Numbered from the stretch's first letter, positions 12,537 through 24,602 are shown. The stretch: 64,000 bases of DNA from Enoplolaimus lenunculus (GCA_030248215.1 JASANG010001881.1:434001-498000), one strand, 5' to 3'. The notes: generated from the letters alone by a model not told the origin. Translations and numbers: made by a program.

Positions 12537-14046
12537 GGTCCAAAGTCCCAGTTATCACCTAAACTGACAATCATTACACAGGCTGACCAAATATTTGTTA
12601 TGTGAGATTTTTATACTGTCCCGAAATCATGTATGCGCTCCAGAAGACAAGGCACTCTACATAAATATTCGTGATCAACAGATGCCAATTCTGGTAGATA
12701 TATACACCAATTGTCCATAACGAAACTGGAATATTTAACCTACAGACGAAGAATTGCTTACCGTAGCTTAACCAAAAACTGAGACAACCAGACAAGTAAT
12801 ACCGGTAATACCGGATGTTTTCCGTTGTCTTCCGCCGGCATCTGCTCAAAAATGATCCAGATTTAAATTTTTTGGCCTGTTTTCAGGGCGTGAAAATTCT
12901 ATTTGGGGACGGCACGGAATAATTTTATGCAATTCAAGATAATTTACTTTTAGACCGAGTCTATTTCGGTGGCGGAGGCACAAACCAAATTTGGGACGGG
13001 GGCGAACACTGCCCTCCAGTACCCTCCCCGTGAGTACGCCCTTGCACATTTGAACAAAACTTAAAAAATACCACATTTGCAACCACAACATGACAAAATC
13101 TTTAATGTGAAATTTTAATAATTTCTGAAATTTCCATGGATTTAAAATTAAGAATAAATGTAGCAAACAAACCAACACCGCTATAATATAATGGATACGA
13201 TCCCCGTATCCGAAAATTTAATTCCAACCCACATATAATATTGATAGTTTCAAGCGAATCTTCCACCCGTTTCATATATACTATACAACAAGCACCACTT
13301 AGATAAATAGAAGAGCAAATAGCATAATTCGCATATACGTATATGTAAAGTAAAGCGCTATATATGTTCAATGTATGCATTATATATTATAAACATAGAA
13401 GAGGGGGGTCAAGAAGCTCCCACCCCCTTTCCAAATTCATTTCTGTTAAGCTAACATACTGCTTCGCTGAAGCATCGTTTACGATTTCACCAACTTGTTT
13501 ATCTTAACAACCAATATTTTTAGCGGCTTTAACAGCGCCGGCCGATCCAATCCCTATTGATTAATGCGCCACTGACGTAAATATGTGGACATTCAGTCGA
13601 AATCAGACTCTTAAACAAACAAAACTTGATATGCTCAGTGAGTGGAACGGCGCTCAAAAGGACGGAGGTGGGTGGTTCGATGAAGGTATGAATGAAGTAC
13701 AAACACAAAGTTGCGTCTCTTTAATAAGGAAAGCACTACTTGTACAAATATCAACGATGCCTTTAAGGGTTTAAGCCCATCACACCAGTAAACGATCACT
13801 ATCATAGTATACTGCGTAGCAAAATCACTTATATTCGACAATACTTGTAAACAGTAACCAAATATTAATCAACTGGTGAACAAAATAACAGAACGATTTG
13901 TAAAATAACGAGCAAAGAGAAAATAATCAATTCTTTGGATCTCGTAACATATCAATATTAGGAAAGCCACAAGACTTGGAACGCATCTGCCCTGATCTGT
14001 CTGCATTTGTACCATTTTTAAAATGAGATGCATCGTACGTACATGT
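12537..14046. other. No gene seen
   Basis: A 110-codon minus-strand frame at 12846-13178 has no recognisable features and biased composition. Otherwise AT-rich intergenic sequence. Confidence 0.5.
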
Positions 14047-14461
14047 CCGGGTGCAAGCGGAATTCCGATTTCGATTCAAAACGAGTTCCGATTCCGATTG
14101 CACAATCGATGGGCATCGCAATTTTTACATTTTAATTTTAGGCCTATACGTACTTCTTGTGATATGTTGTATAAAAATTCTGCATCATTTATCTATCAAA
14201 CCGTTTTTAATGAGTGAACATATCAATAATTGATTATCGTTTAGGTCAATAGAACCAAAAGCGGTTGCCAATTTATTCGTACGACGTTTTTGAGTACTCT
14301 TGCCAGCCAAAAGGTACCCTAAATTAATATTACACATGTTAATACAAATTATCCATATAGTCATAACATTTGTAGTTCCGATTTTGATTACGATTCCAGT
14401 ATATATTTGCTGTTCCAATTCCGATTCCGCATAACCCAGTTCCGCTTGCTTTGCACCCCGG
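14047..14461. mobile_element. hAT-like CAGGGTG-family copy (~415 bp) with 7-8-bp target duplication
   Basis: Left CCGGGTGCAAGCGGAATTCC, right CGCTTGCTTTGCACCCCGG. TACATGT flanks both sides. The internal hexamer is TTCCGA here rather than TTCCGG, so hexamers change in concert within a copy. Confidence 0.7.
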
Positions 14462-14730
14462 TACATGTCCTTTCATGTTAAGCCAACCGTAATTATGGAG
14501 GGGCTGAAAACCGAGACCACCAAACCGACACTAAAACGACTCGGTCTCGGTTATTTTCGAACCTAAACCAAGAGTGCTTTTTCGAAATTGTTGAAACCAA
14601 AATTACGTGAGGGTTTAAGCAACGTTAAATTTAGTCGCTGATTAGACAATCCGATAATTTGTGCTCTGTAATAAGCAGTTTTTCTTGGGCTCAGCCTTAG
14701 AAATGATAAATTGACAGTTTCCGTTGAAAC

Positions 14731-15115
14731 CAAGGTAAGTATGCAACCCGAATTACAATTTACCGGAGCCGAAATTACCATAAAATCACCAGAACAGGAA
14801 AATGAATAATGCATGCTACCGAAAAATTTATTTTAATTACCTTTTTGCTGTATTAATTGGCGCAATAACCGTAGTTGAAGATAGGCATACATTCATTTGA
14901 TCTGCTGTATGTTAGATTTTCCTTATACACTGAAGCGAAATCTACCTTCGATGGTTTATTTACCGTGATTGTCAAGGTTTATACACTATACTAATTAAAT
15001 CTATTTCATTTTTATCGTTGCTAATTAAACAAGCGGTTTTACAAAAGAAATAACCAAAATTAATAATATAGGAACGTTTCATTCCGGCAAAAATTTACCA
15101 GAACCAGACGCTTAA
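14731..15115. mobile_element. Diverged hAT-like family copy
   Basis: CAAGGTAAGTATGCAACCCG at the left and TTCCGG/CCAGAACC repeats at the right near 15085-15110. The central part matches the inverse of 9390-9550 (shared GAAATCTACCTTCGATGG). The right boundary is approximate. Confidence 0.45.
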
Positions 15116-16089
15116 AAATATGAAGAGGGAAAGACAATATATACATTTTCAAATTTAGTTCCTGATTTAGTTAGTTTTAAGTTTTCCCTTAGTTTGAAAC
15201 CAACTACGACTCAAAAAACGAGACCAAGACCAGCTGTATACCGAATTCGAACATCCCTTGACTCGAGCTATGATGAAAACATTTGAACAAACCAATCAAA
15301 TCCAACAACTCAGTCTCGACCACCGGAGCGAAACATCCGAAAATCTGTCAAAACACTTTCTTGAAAACACGCGAAAATACGCCTCAAAACAATATATGTG
15401 TAACATAAATACATGACGTCCAATTCAAGCACGCATATATACATATACCTACAACTATTACGTAGCTTACGAAGACATAATACATCGCACAAACAGCAAA
15501 TATTTGTCTTTATAAACTTACGTTCACAGAATGATATATAAACGAGTAAACTTTGAAAACTACACCTTGCCATAAGTATCACTAGAACAAGAACTCAAGC
15601 CAACAATATTTTGTCGACATAAATATTGCTCAATGCTCGCTAATTGACAACTTACCTACACAAATAAAGCAAAATGCACTTGAAAATAGCCGTTCTCTCA
15701 ATCCTGAAGTCGTAAAACACTATATGCAGCAGGATGGACATTAGCAGAAAAAAGCGTAAGTATATACTGAAACGAAAGGCCAAATTTGGTGCTAGGTACG
15801 TTAGTAAGTTAAAGGCAGTCAAAAAATGGCGTATTCCAGATACCTACATACGTACAGCTAAAACCAATTATATAGCTACGGAATTAATACCGTGGTTTCA
15901 ACAGTGCGACGTGTACAGCATCAAATAACGTACGTACATAGCAGCAAGGTGTAAACGGATAGCAAAAAATATACCGGAAACGGATATTGATCAATATAAC
16001 GGAAACGGAAAAGATACATAGAAGTATTTCAGGTATTTTGGAAGAACTTGATGATGAAATATGCCACTTTTTGGCTAGTTTTCTAAAAA
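15116..16089. other. No gene seen; part of a hAT-like copy at the right
   Basis: CAAGGTGTAAACGGATAGC at 15945 followed by ACGGAAACGG repeats to about 16030 is the left end of a CAGGGTG-family copy whose right end is unclear. A 64-codon Lys/Arg-rich frame at 15734-15928 is probably chance. Confidence 0.4.
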
Positions 16090-16220
16090 GTAGAATGGTA
16101 AGGGTTGCGCTATACTAGCTGCGAGCCGCCGGACGCCGCCGCGCACCAACGCAGGCCAGCATGCAGGACGGTAATTATTTTGCCGCACACCGCAGCGCCG
16201 CGGCGTCTGGGTCCGGTAAA
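16090..16220. mobile_element. GC-rich foldback element copy
   Basis: AGGGTTGCGCTATACTAGC followed by GCCGCCGGACGCCGCC; the opposite arm has CCGCGGCGTCTGGGTCCGG. Confidence 0.45.
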
Positions 16221-16416
16221 ACTTAGTTCCTGTTAGAACCCTATTGCCTACGAGGGCATAAAGAGATATAGTAGATAGTTGAAAATGCAACTTGATTAAT
16301 AAAGAGTTCCTGAAGAAAACGGCCTGGTCGAAACGACATATATAGTCAATGATAAGTTCAATTCAAACATGATAACACGCAGCGAACCCGGTATTTATTC
16401 GATAGTAGGTTTGACA

Positions 16417-16908
16417 GTCAAGGGACAACCTTATTGAAAATTGGGCATGTCAGCCATGCAACAAGAGAAATAGTTGCAGAAAACACAAAATGCACAATGA
16501 GATATTTCAGAAGAAGGTGAACCGACTGATAAGTTACAAATCGACCACCTAGTTCTGTTTAATGTGGATGAAAGAATGTAAAACATGCTTGTCCTGGTGC
16601 ATATGTAATATATGCAATGCAAATTGCGTTGTATGCTAGTCCGCAACATACGTGTCGTACAGTCGACACAAAAGCAGTTGGAGGCGGGCTGCGTGGCGTA
16701 GTGGTAGAATGTCTGCCTAAAGATCTACAGGTTGCTAGTTCGACACCACCCGTAACCCACTTTTCCTGCTGCTTTATACGTGTCGTACAGTCGACACAAA
16801 AGCAGTTGGAGGCGGGCTGCGTGGCGTAGTGGTAGAATGTCTGCCTAAAGATCTGCAGGTTGCTAGTTCGACACCACCCGTAACCCACTTTTCCTGCTGC
16901 TTTATGAA
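16417..16908 (+). mobile_element. SINE with a tandemly doubled tRNA-like part
   Basis: The head begins near 16417 (GACAGTCAAGGGACAACC). The tRNA-like block with GCGTGGCGTAGTGGTAGAAT occurs twice in near-perfect tandem (about 16661-16781 and 16782-16905, period about 122 bp). The shared joints GTCGTACAGTCGACACAAAA suggest slippage or unequal exchange. Confidence 0.65.
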
Positions 16909-16929
16909 CATGGTATCCAGTCCAAAATA

Positions 16930-17215
16930 TAATGGACGGTAGGGCATGTAAGCACGTGAGACGTGCTTGTCCGTTTATGTGCACATGCAACATGGTGCAC
17001 TGCACTGTATGTATGCTAGCTGGCAGCATACGGTCGACACATATAGTCGACGATAGAAACAGTTGGATAGGCGGGCTGAGTGGCACAGTGGTAGAATATT
17101 CGTTAAAAGATCCGTAGGCTGAGAGTTCGATCCCCGCTCCGGAGGCTCGCTTTTCCAGCTGCTTAGTTTAAGGTCTGATGTGCCGGTTCCAACCTAGACT
17201 CACACGCTTGCCTCG
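16930..17215 (+). mobile_element. tRNA-derived SINE copy
   Basis: Head from AATGGACGG, GTGAGACGTGCTTGTCCG, GTCGACACATATAGTCGACG, then GAGTGGCACAGTGGTAGAAT and GAGTTCGATCCCCGCTCC, ending past TTCCAGCTGCTTAG. Confidence 0.65.
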
Positions 17216-17220
17216 GAATC

Positions 17221-17362
17221 CTAAGGCCCCGGTTACGTGGTGCAGTGGTAACAGCGTCTGTCTGACACGCAGAAGGCCACTAGTTCGAAACCACCCGCAA
17301 CCCGCTTTCCCAGCTGCTTAGTTAAAGGTCTGATGTTCCTCAGTTCCAACCTAGACTGACAG
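17221..17362 (+). mobile_element. tRNA-Val-like SINE fragment
   Basis: CGTGGTGCAGTGGTAACAGC (A box), an anticodon arm TCTGT-CTGACAC-GCAGA that pairs and would read GAC (Val), and TAGTTCGAAACC (B box). Acceptor and T stems do not pair, and the tail is the SINE tail (CAGCTGCTTAGTTAAAGGTC). Confidence 0.5.
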
Positions 17363-17437
17363 GAAAAAAGTCAAAAGGTTACTACTAAATTCTCAACATG
17401 CTTGGGTATTTTTTACTTAAGAAAGACATGTTAGGAT

Positions 17438-17736
17438 TGTCAGTCTAGATAGGAACCAGGACTTCAGACCTTTAGCTAAGCAGCTGGAAAAGCGGGCTAG
17501 AGCGGGGATCGAACTCTCAGCCTATGGATCCTTAAGTGAGCACTCTACCACTGCGCCAAGCAGCCCGCGAGTCCAACTGCATTTTTCGTCGACTATATTT
17601 GTCGACCGTATGCTGCTAGCTAGCATACATACAGTGCACTGCACTGTATTGCATGTGCACATAACGGACAAGCATGTCCCACATGCTTACATGCCCTTAT
17701 TTTCAACAAGGTCGTCCCTTGACCGTCCATCCTATT
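17438..17736 (-). mobile_element. tRNA-derived SINE copy (inverted)
   Basis: Reverse of the 16930-17215 type: tail first (GTCAGTCTAGATAGGAACC), B box complement GGGGATCGAACTC, A box complement CTACCACTGCGCC, head ending GGTCGTCCCTTGACCGTCC. Nearly full length. Confidence 0.7.
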
Positions 17737-17802
17737 TTCGACTGGATACCGTGTTCATAGCGCGGCAGTTTGACATTGCGCTCACGTCGTTGCCCCCATG
17801 CC

Positions 17803-18055
17803 AGTCAAGGTAGGAACCGGGACATCAGACCTTTTTAGTAAGCAGTTGGAAAAGCGGGCTAGAGCGGGGATCGAACTCTCAGCCTATGGATCCTTAAGCG
17901 AGCACTCTACCACTGCGCCACGCAGCCCGCCTGTCCAACTGCATTTTTCATCGATTATATTTGTCGACCGTATGCTGCTAGCTCGCATACATACAGTGCA
18001 CTGCACTGTTTTGCATGTGCACATAACGGAAAAGCATGTCTCACATGCTTACAAG
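17803..18055 (-). mobile_element. tRNA-derived SINE copy (inverted)
   Basis: Same order as 17438-17736 and very similar; the head is cut after CACATGCTTACA. Confidence 0.7.
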
Positions 18056-18202
18056 GATTTCAGATGACTTACAAGCACGGCTAAAACTTTTAAAGTAAAA
18101 GTTGAAATTTTTCTATATTTGGCTAACTGACATGAAAACTACGCAATGAGCGCAATGGTAAACTGCCGTGCTATGAACACGCTACCAAGACGAAAAAAGT
18201 GG

Positions 18203-18262
18203 ACGGTCAAGGGGCGACCTTGTTGAAAATAAAGGCATGTAAGCATGTGACATGCTTGTCTG
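18203..18262 (+). mobile_element. SINE head fragment
   Basis: GTGGACGGTCAAGGGGCGAC through GACATGCTTGTC; only the 5' head remains. Confidence 0.5.
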
Positions 18263-18949
18263 GAAGTTTAACAACATGGAAAATAGCTTTCTATCTGCAA
18301 ATATATGGTTTTCGCCAGATTTAATTCGAAATAGCCGAAAATCAACAGCTAAATGAAATAACATCTCTGCAATCAGCCAATGTCTCCGACACTAAATTAA
18401 CTAGCTATATAATTGAAACTTAAAATAGCAAATTTTCCAATTGGCATCTGTGTATACTTCGAGACCCTCACCTCAATATATTTAAAACAATTATAGCGCG
18501 AAATCGAAACGTTTAGTAAATGGCAAAACGTCAATTTAATTTGCATGAGTAATAAACTATATGTCTTATCAACATTATTTTTAACCTGTTATACAATGAC
18601 AAACAATATAAATTTCGTATGGGTTTTAACTAAAGCCAATGCTATTACATTTTTAAATTGAAAGCTGGCTTGCTTTCATCTTTGTGTTGTACGACACATG
18701 CGCTAAAGGTGAATATTATTTGTTTGTATATTAATATGAGAAACTTAATAATAATGCCATTGCAGGTTTAACTTAAAAACCACGCTGCAAGCGCATCTTC
18801 AATAAAGTCAGGTGCATCGGATATCTGTTTTCGTGTTCGGTAAAAATCGGTGTCCGTGTTCGTTTCCTACCTCTAATACAAGTACCGCAAATTTTGCTAT
18901 TTTGTATGCTATTTGTTGAAAACACGAAAACGAATTTGTTTAGATTTCA

Positions 18950-19108
18950 GGCTCATGTATTAAGGATCAGGAGTGAAACGTTTTTCTGTCGGACTGGAAT
19001 AGAGTATTAAGCTTAAGCTTTAGAGTAATTTTTTTGCTTGATTTAGGCTTAGGCTTAGGCTTAGGAATATCTTAATGTTAGGCCTCTGTTCTTTACATTA
19101 TCCAGATT
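18950..19108 (+). mobile_element. TTAGGC-type MITE copy A
   Basis: GCTCATGTATTAAGGATCAG, then CTTAAGCTTTAGAG, a GGCTTAGGCTTAGG run and CTGTTCTTTACATTATCC. Confidence 0.6.
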
Positions 19109-19114
19109 TCGTAA

Positions 19115-19560
19115 CTTTTACGGAAGGCCGAAAACATTCGCCATTGAAATTTTATACCAGAATTTTCCGTAAAATATCTATGTAGTCGGAGCCGGAGGAT
19201 TATTTGCTGAAGCTTTAAACAGACTTCCGGTTATGCCCTGTTGTTTTTGTGCATGATTTCATAGTTGATTGCTGTAAAAATTCTTGTTGCCAAAAAATTT
19301 ATTTTTAACGCTATTTTATCGCTTTTTACAATGTACATATATCATTTAGGATGTAAAAGTCCTGAAACAAATGCAGCAAACTGGAAATGTATGATCAATT
19401 ATAAACTATGACACAAATTGAAAATTTTGTCAATATACGCTAAGACAATTTTAGAAAAATAAGTTAGAACAATATGTCAATTTTTCTTAAATTCTCGAAT
19501 GAGAAATATTTTCAATACCGAAAATGCCAGGAAATTCCGTTGAAAATAATCACTAAAAGT
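19115..19560. mobile_element. hAT-like family fragments
   Basis: TTCCGGTTATGCCCTG ends at about 19240 and the following 19250-19560 carries body sequence shared in inverse with 1-314. Boundaries are uncertain; probably two partly overlapping copies. Confidence 0.4.
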
Positions 19561-20186
19561 TACATTGGCCATTTTTATCCCATGACTTCAGCTTGTTTTA
19601 AAAATCGAAATTTAACTACAAAATTTGTTGCAAAACGTGGAATCATTTGAAATCTTTCTAAAAACAACAGCTTGTCAGTCGACACTCAGCTTATAATAAA
19701 ACATGGCAAAATATTTTACCCCATCTCTGGTTCCGGCGGAACATATCTTATAGATGATATGATATGTCTATACGACACAGCTTAAAGGTATAGATTGCTT
19801 GCAGTTGCACTTCGACATGAGCCTATGCTTGAAGACAAAACAACGTGCAATGTTTGTTAATCATACAGACAGCATAAGTAGTTTATTAATGATATGATAA
19901 TAAGTTTGGCAGCAAACATAATTGCACAATGCAAAATTTAAAAGCAATAATATGCACAATTGCACACTCAAAATAATATTACTTGTATTTAAGAAAAACA
20001 TTAAGTTTTCAAAAAAGTTTTGAAATAAAGTCTCAAAAAAGCGTTTTTCTGTTATTTTTAGAAAATTGCCTTAAATATCACAAAATCTTTTCAGATTTGG
20101 CACTGAAAATACTTTTCTAAATAAATTCAAAAATACTTTTTTGTGTGCACACACATCTGAATTACGCAACGCGCATCAATTAACAA

Positions 20187-20458
20187 TTAACCTTTCTCAC
20201 ATGAATATTTTCTATTTCCCCTGAGACCTATTTTTATGCTAGGATTCGAACTCCAGTGACTGGAACGGGAGGCGTATACCATCACCACTCAACTATAGGA
20301 GCTTGACACTCGAGCCCGAAGGGGCTCTCACGTCTTGTGGTGATTTAGTACAATGTATACGTGTTGCAATTGTTAAACACGGTGCGATATATATACTATT
20401 TAACGTATATACACTGCGCTGAGTTGCCTACAGGCAACTCAATGTGAGAAGGGGTTAA
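20187..20458 (-). mobile_element. tRNA-like element with inverted ends, copy 2 (272 bp)
   Basis: Inverse copy of 7278-7547, about 90% alike by eye, including both TTAACC...CTCACAT ends and the tRNA-like core. A shorter diverged third copy follows at 20470-20640 in the opposite orientation. Confidence 0.6.
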
Positions 20459-20469
20459 AATTAACGCAG

Positions 20470-20640
20470 TGCAAAATCTACAAAAGACGCGAGAACCACC
20501 TCGAGCTCGAGTGTCAAACTCCTATTGCTATAGCTGACTGGTTTTGGTAAACGCCCTCCTACCGTAAGACTGCGATTCGACTCTTGACTTCAAATCTGGT
20601 TTCTGATATGAAATATTCATATGAGAAAGGTTCACTGAAA
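20470..20640 (+). mobile_element. Diverged partial copy of the tRNA-like element
   Basis: Contains AAGACGCGAGAACCACCTCG, TATAGCTGACTGGTTTTGG and ATTCATATGAGAAAGGTT, aligning to the right two-thirds of 7278-7547. Confidence 0.5.
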
Positions 20641-22214
20641 AATTTTCATTCGAATCGTAAATACTGTCTTGGTTCGAGAATTGTTTAATAAACGAATAGT
20701 ATATATTAGTTTACAGACAAGCTTGGCATTAACGGGTTTCAAGCCCATTGCATGCACAGGTACTAAATCTAGCGAATACAAGCTAAAAGTTCGTTTCTAT
20801 AACATTTTAATAGCATCAATTACTACGGCGAAACGTCTAATTCATGGTAAAGTTCTTGAAGTCAGATCACTCCAACATTTAAACCATATCCACACGTGCA
20901 AGTTTTTGCTACGCGAACTTGAAGCTGCAAATTGCACACAGAACTTGCATTTTTTCAGCAGCCAATGACAAAGCGGGCGCAGTAATTTCAGTGAACTTGC
21001 ATGGTTATTCAAACATGTGAACTAAAACTTCTAGCTATGATTTTTAATGAATTATTTGCGGCTGCAAGTTTTTCGAACGGAATTTTCGACAAAACTAGCA
21101 AGTGCAAGTTGCAGCTGCAAGTTTTCGCAGTACAAACTTTCATGTGTGAATAGAGCTTTATTGGCAAGGGTTACAACCGCATGTCAACCCTCGTTTATTT
21201 TGCGGGCTTTGACACCTGTTTGTCGGATTAATATACCGGGGCTAATTTGCCAGGATAATGGATGTATTCCATTACCTCCCACGCCAGTCCATTTTGATAG
21301 TTTCCAACCTACTTAAATGCCCGGATTTCGGTGCGACAGTCACATTTTCTTTGATCTTTACCATCAACTGGTTTATATCATAAATCCCTGTATTCGTCGC
21401 AGTCCAATTGCGAGAAGCCGAGTAAAATAAGCGAAGGTTCATGGTGATTGGTGGTTTTTTACGATACAAAGTGTCTGTTTCTGGTTTGCCATACACTACG
21501 CAATATTCCCGGAGTCCAGCTTAGACAGGGTTAAAATTGTAGTACTCCTGTAATGCTGTAACGAGTGCGCAGTGAATATATTAGCCATAGCAGAAGGTGT
21601 TGTTTGCATGTGAATAAAACTAAAAAATAAATATATTTTGTTTTTCACTGAAAAATATTAAATGTCAAAATGTCACATTGAGATTGGAAACACGGCTGTT
21701 GTATTCGCTTTATTTACTTACGCTTATAGGCTCAGAATTAGGTTTAAGCTTAGCTGTTGGAAAATTTGTCCGTAATCCTAAGTCTGAACGTTTGCTTACG
21801 ACTTTTCCTAAACCTAAGCCTGAATGTAAGTCTTGACTTGTGGGAGAAAGTGTACAAGATACACTTTAAATTTGAGTGAGTCGATTTTACCTCAGAATCA
21901 GTTGAATCCACTAAGCGGTCTGACCTCTGAATTAGGCTTTTCAGAAACCAGGATTTTGAATTGATTGAACTCATTCTGAATTAATTAAGCAACTTATCCA
22001 GAATTAAATCAACTCAGAATGTCGAAAAGCGAGATTTTTCAACATTGAGTTCAATAATTCTATATACCGAGCATTTTGCTTTATTATAGCGGTTGAATTG
22101 GTTCTCTAAACTGCTGACCGTCTTCGAAAGGTCCAACTCAACGGAACCCGATGGCGTAAACAGCGTTGAGTATCTTTACAACTCCTGATTGGTCAGATTC
22201 TAACACATATTTGG
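20641..22214. other. No gene seen; dispersed TGCAAG-rich repeat at 20870-21170
   Basis: Repeats of TTGCAAGTTTTT/GCAGCTGCAAG type with ATGTGTGAATAGAGC at the right edge. The same edge with TGCAGCTGCAAAAACTTGCA recurs at 59540-59590, so it is a dispersed element. Confidence 0.45.
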
Positions 22215-22325
22215 CAGGGTTCGACCGGACGTGAAAAATGCCGGTGCCGGCGCCGGAGGTCAACGAAACTTGACGGAGCCGGAGGCCGATTTTCTGATGG
22301 AGCCGGAGGCAGACCTCCAGTTGTA
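22215..22325. mobile_element. hAT-like family fragment with GGAGCCGGAGG repeats
   Basis: CAGGGTTCGACCGGAC at the left followed by GGAGCCGGAGG units. The right end was not found. Confidence 0.4.
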
Positions 22326-22969
22326 CCGTAATATTTGGAATGAAAAGTGAAAAACGTTCGTCAACGTCGAGCCAAACGCAATTTTTAGTGCTAAATCATA
22401 ATACAAACGTTTTGGGTTTGATCCGTGGTATTGGGCGATTAGGCCTATGAATGACCGCGCGTTGGATCAGCCAATGGCTTGGCCTTGATATATAATGGAG
22501 CCACAGTTTTGAGTTTGGAATTATGAAGCTTTATTATAAGCTACATTAAGTGCCAAAACGTACATTGTCAGCAAACTGTCTTTCAATGCTATAGCCACAA
22601 ATCTACCGTAGCGAATAACCGGGGCAACAGGTCTTTGTGTTGCGGTGCCCTTCGAAACATTTTTCATTCATAAAATCGTCACCTGATCCGTTGGTTTGAG
22701 TTACAATCAATCCATAAATGACGAAATTCTACTCGAGGAATACTGACCAAAGTTCTTAATTTTTAAGCGTACCAACTCAATTCAACGAAATCCCAGTCCA
22801 CCACAGTTTGAACGCGACAATCACCTCACAAGCGTTACGTTGTGCAAGCATATGTTTGGTCCATAACCAAAGTTCAAATTTGACTAAAATTTTAAAAATT
22901 TCAAGTTTATAAATCAGGTTAATATTGCAGTGTAAACAGTTTATTTCAGCGTCACCGTTTCCGAGCAGA

Positions 22970-23728
22970 CTAATAGCGTCGACTTGCGCCGTAGTAACTG
23001 CCATAATTTCCGCTGATTCCGCTTGCCGGCGACGAATAATGACTGTATCGCGATCGCCAACCGGACAATGAGGCGCCTGGCGAGACGGTTGAGTCGCGAT
23101 GTCTGGACGTCGACGAACCAGACAGGAAATATTTTGACAAATTTCCCACGGTCATGTATCGTTTTGAATAGAGACCGATCGCGTCGTCGACACCCATCGT
23201 ACCGACGTAGTCGCGAACTGGTGCTCGTGGACGCTCGATCGCTGCCGGCGACGCGTACGGCGATCGATACAACGGGACATTGTGTCGGCTCAGCGTCGCG
23301 TCGACACGATGTCGATATGACGGCCCACTGTATCCGCGTGTCAAATACGTTTCGCCGCGATTTGAGCTATAATGCGAACGCGAATAGCCAGGAAGCGACG
23401 AAATGAATTTGACCGCGGATGAATCAGCCAAATAACCGTGGCTATGGCGGACGTGTGGGTAAGTTTCGCTAAAATACGGGGTCGATGAATAAGGGGTACG
23501 TTGATGATGAGGTCCTGGACGAGATACGCGAACACTCGAAAAAACTTGACTGGTCGAACGGCCGAGAGGGAAGATTGACGCGATCGATGACGAGCGGCTA
23601 AGACCGCCGGCACCGGACCGGCTCGAGTACCGACCGCCGCCGCCGGTTGCCGCAACCATGGCGTTGAGCGCTGATACACTTGAAGTTCGTGGGATCGAGA
23701 TTTGGCTGTAACTGCGGTACATTGCCAT
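22970..23728 (-). CDS. Ser/Tyr/Arg/Gly-rich basic protein, 252 residues, function unknown
   Basis: Chosen start is the ATG at 23728 (MAMYRSYSQISIPR). The open frame runs further upstream, but a good acceptor (TTTATAG) lies 13 bases before this ATG, so the longer frame is probably intron and a 5' UTR exon lies upstream, unlocated. The stop is followed about 25 bases on by AATAAA (minus strand, 22945-22940), a fitting poly(A) signal. The protein is low-complexity: an N-terminal Gly/Ser/Arg stretch (residues ~30-60), a middle with many Tyr-Ser and His pairs, one more ordered segment DYVGTMGVDDAIGLYSKRY MTVGNLSKYF (about residues 172-200), and a C-terminal Ser/Tyr/Gly tail ending GASRRY. GC content and CpG density are well above the flanks, as expected for coding sequence here. 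No signal peptide or membrane segment. The composition would suit a cytoskeletal, sarcomeric or structural protein, but that is inference; I recognise no family. Confidence 0.75.
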   Translation of the reverse strand: MAMYRSYSQISIPRTSSVSALNAMVAATGGGGRYSSRSGAGGLSRSSSIASIFPLGRSTSQVFSSVRVSRPGPHHQRTPYSSTPYFSETYPHVRHSHGYLADSSAVKFISSLPGYSRSHYSSNRGETYLTRGYSGPSYRHRVDATLSRHNVPLYRSPYASPAAIERPRAPVRDYVGTMGVDDAIGLYSKRYMTVGNLSKYFLSGSSTSRHRDSTVSPGASLSGWRSRYSHYSSPASGISGNYGSYYGASRRY

Positions 23729-23887
23729 TTTAATTGCTGGTCTATAAAATACAATTTTTAGCGTTGATTGATTTTCGCCAAAAACAAACATATATGTGTC
23801 ACCCCGCATTTGTCGTTTGACAACTGTAAGCCTAATCGTAAAAGCCTTAGGCTTAAGCCTAAATCAATGCTAAATGCAGATCTTGGA

Positions 23888-24089
23888 GGCCCATGTAAAG
23901 ATCAGGAGCGGAAAGTTTTTCTGTGGGACTAGAAAAGAGTATGCTTAAGCTTTAGACTAATTTTTTGTTTGGCTTAGGTTTAGGCTTAGGCTCTGGAATA
24001 TGCTCATTCTTACGCTTTGGCTTAAGCTTAGGCTTAGGCTTAGGAATACGCTTATAATACTGTTTCGCCCTGTTCTTTACATTGGCCAT
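23888..24089 (+). mobile_element. TTAGGC-type MITE copy B
   Basis: Left end GGCCCATGTAAAGATCAGGA, right end CTGTTCTTTACATTGGCC. Two GGCTTAGGCTTAGG blocks separated by AATATGCTCATTCTTACGC. Lies 160 bases upstream of the 252-codon gene's start. Confidence 0.7.
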
Positions 24090-24427
24090 CTTAAGCAACA
24101 AATTGTAAAGTCAGCGACATTCCAGAATAAAAATTATCGCTCGACGAGTTGTCAGGTGACAAATTGTCTTGACAAATATTTTCATATAACGTGGCCTGAA
24201 CGCCTATTTCTTCTATTTATCATACGTTTAACCCGTTTTGTGCAGTCAGAACAGCGGTTCAAAACGCAAACTGAATCTTATTGAAAGATGTAGAAATAAG
24301 GTTTTGCAATATTATTTATAATTTGAATGTTGTTTAGGCAAAAACAATTAATTATCGGAACAGCCCAGTTATATCGCATTGACCAAATATAGGCGTTCAG
24401 ACCAATGAAAGAACGCAGGCGGATCAG

Positions 24428-24602
24428 TATTAAAAGCATATTGCTAAGCCTAAGCGTAAGCCAAACCTAAGCATAAGAATGAACATATTCCTAAGTCTAA
24501 GCCTAAGCCTAAGCCAAGCAAAAAACAGTCTAAAGCTTAAGCTTACTCTTTTTTAGACCCACAGAAAAATGTTCCGCCCCTGATCTTTTACATGGGCCCC
24601 GA
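24428..24602 (-). mobile_element. TTAGGC-type MITE copy C (inverted)
   Basis: CCTAAGCCTAAGCC run, then CCGCCCCTGATCTTTTACATGGGCCCC at 24574-24600 as its outer end. Faces copy B across about 340 bases. Confidence 0.65.

Noticed and set aside
17221-17330. Functional tRNA-Val(GAC) gene
   Set aside because: Only the anticodon arm pairs; acceptor and T stems do not, and the SINE tail follows.
23023-23754. Frames on both strands over the Ser/Tyr/Arg-rich gene
   Set aside because: Shadow frames; the 253-codon minus frame alone has the acceptor, stop and poly(A) context.
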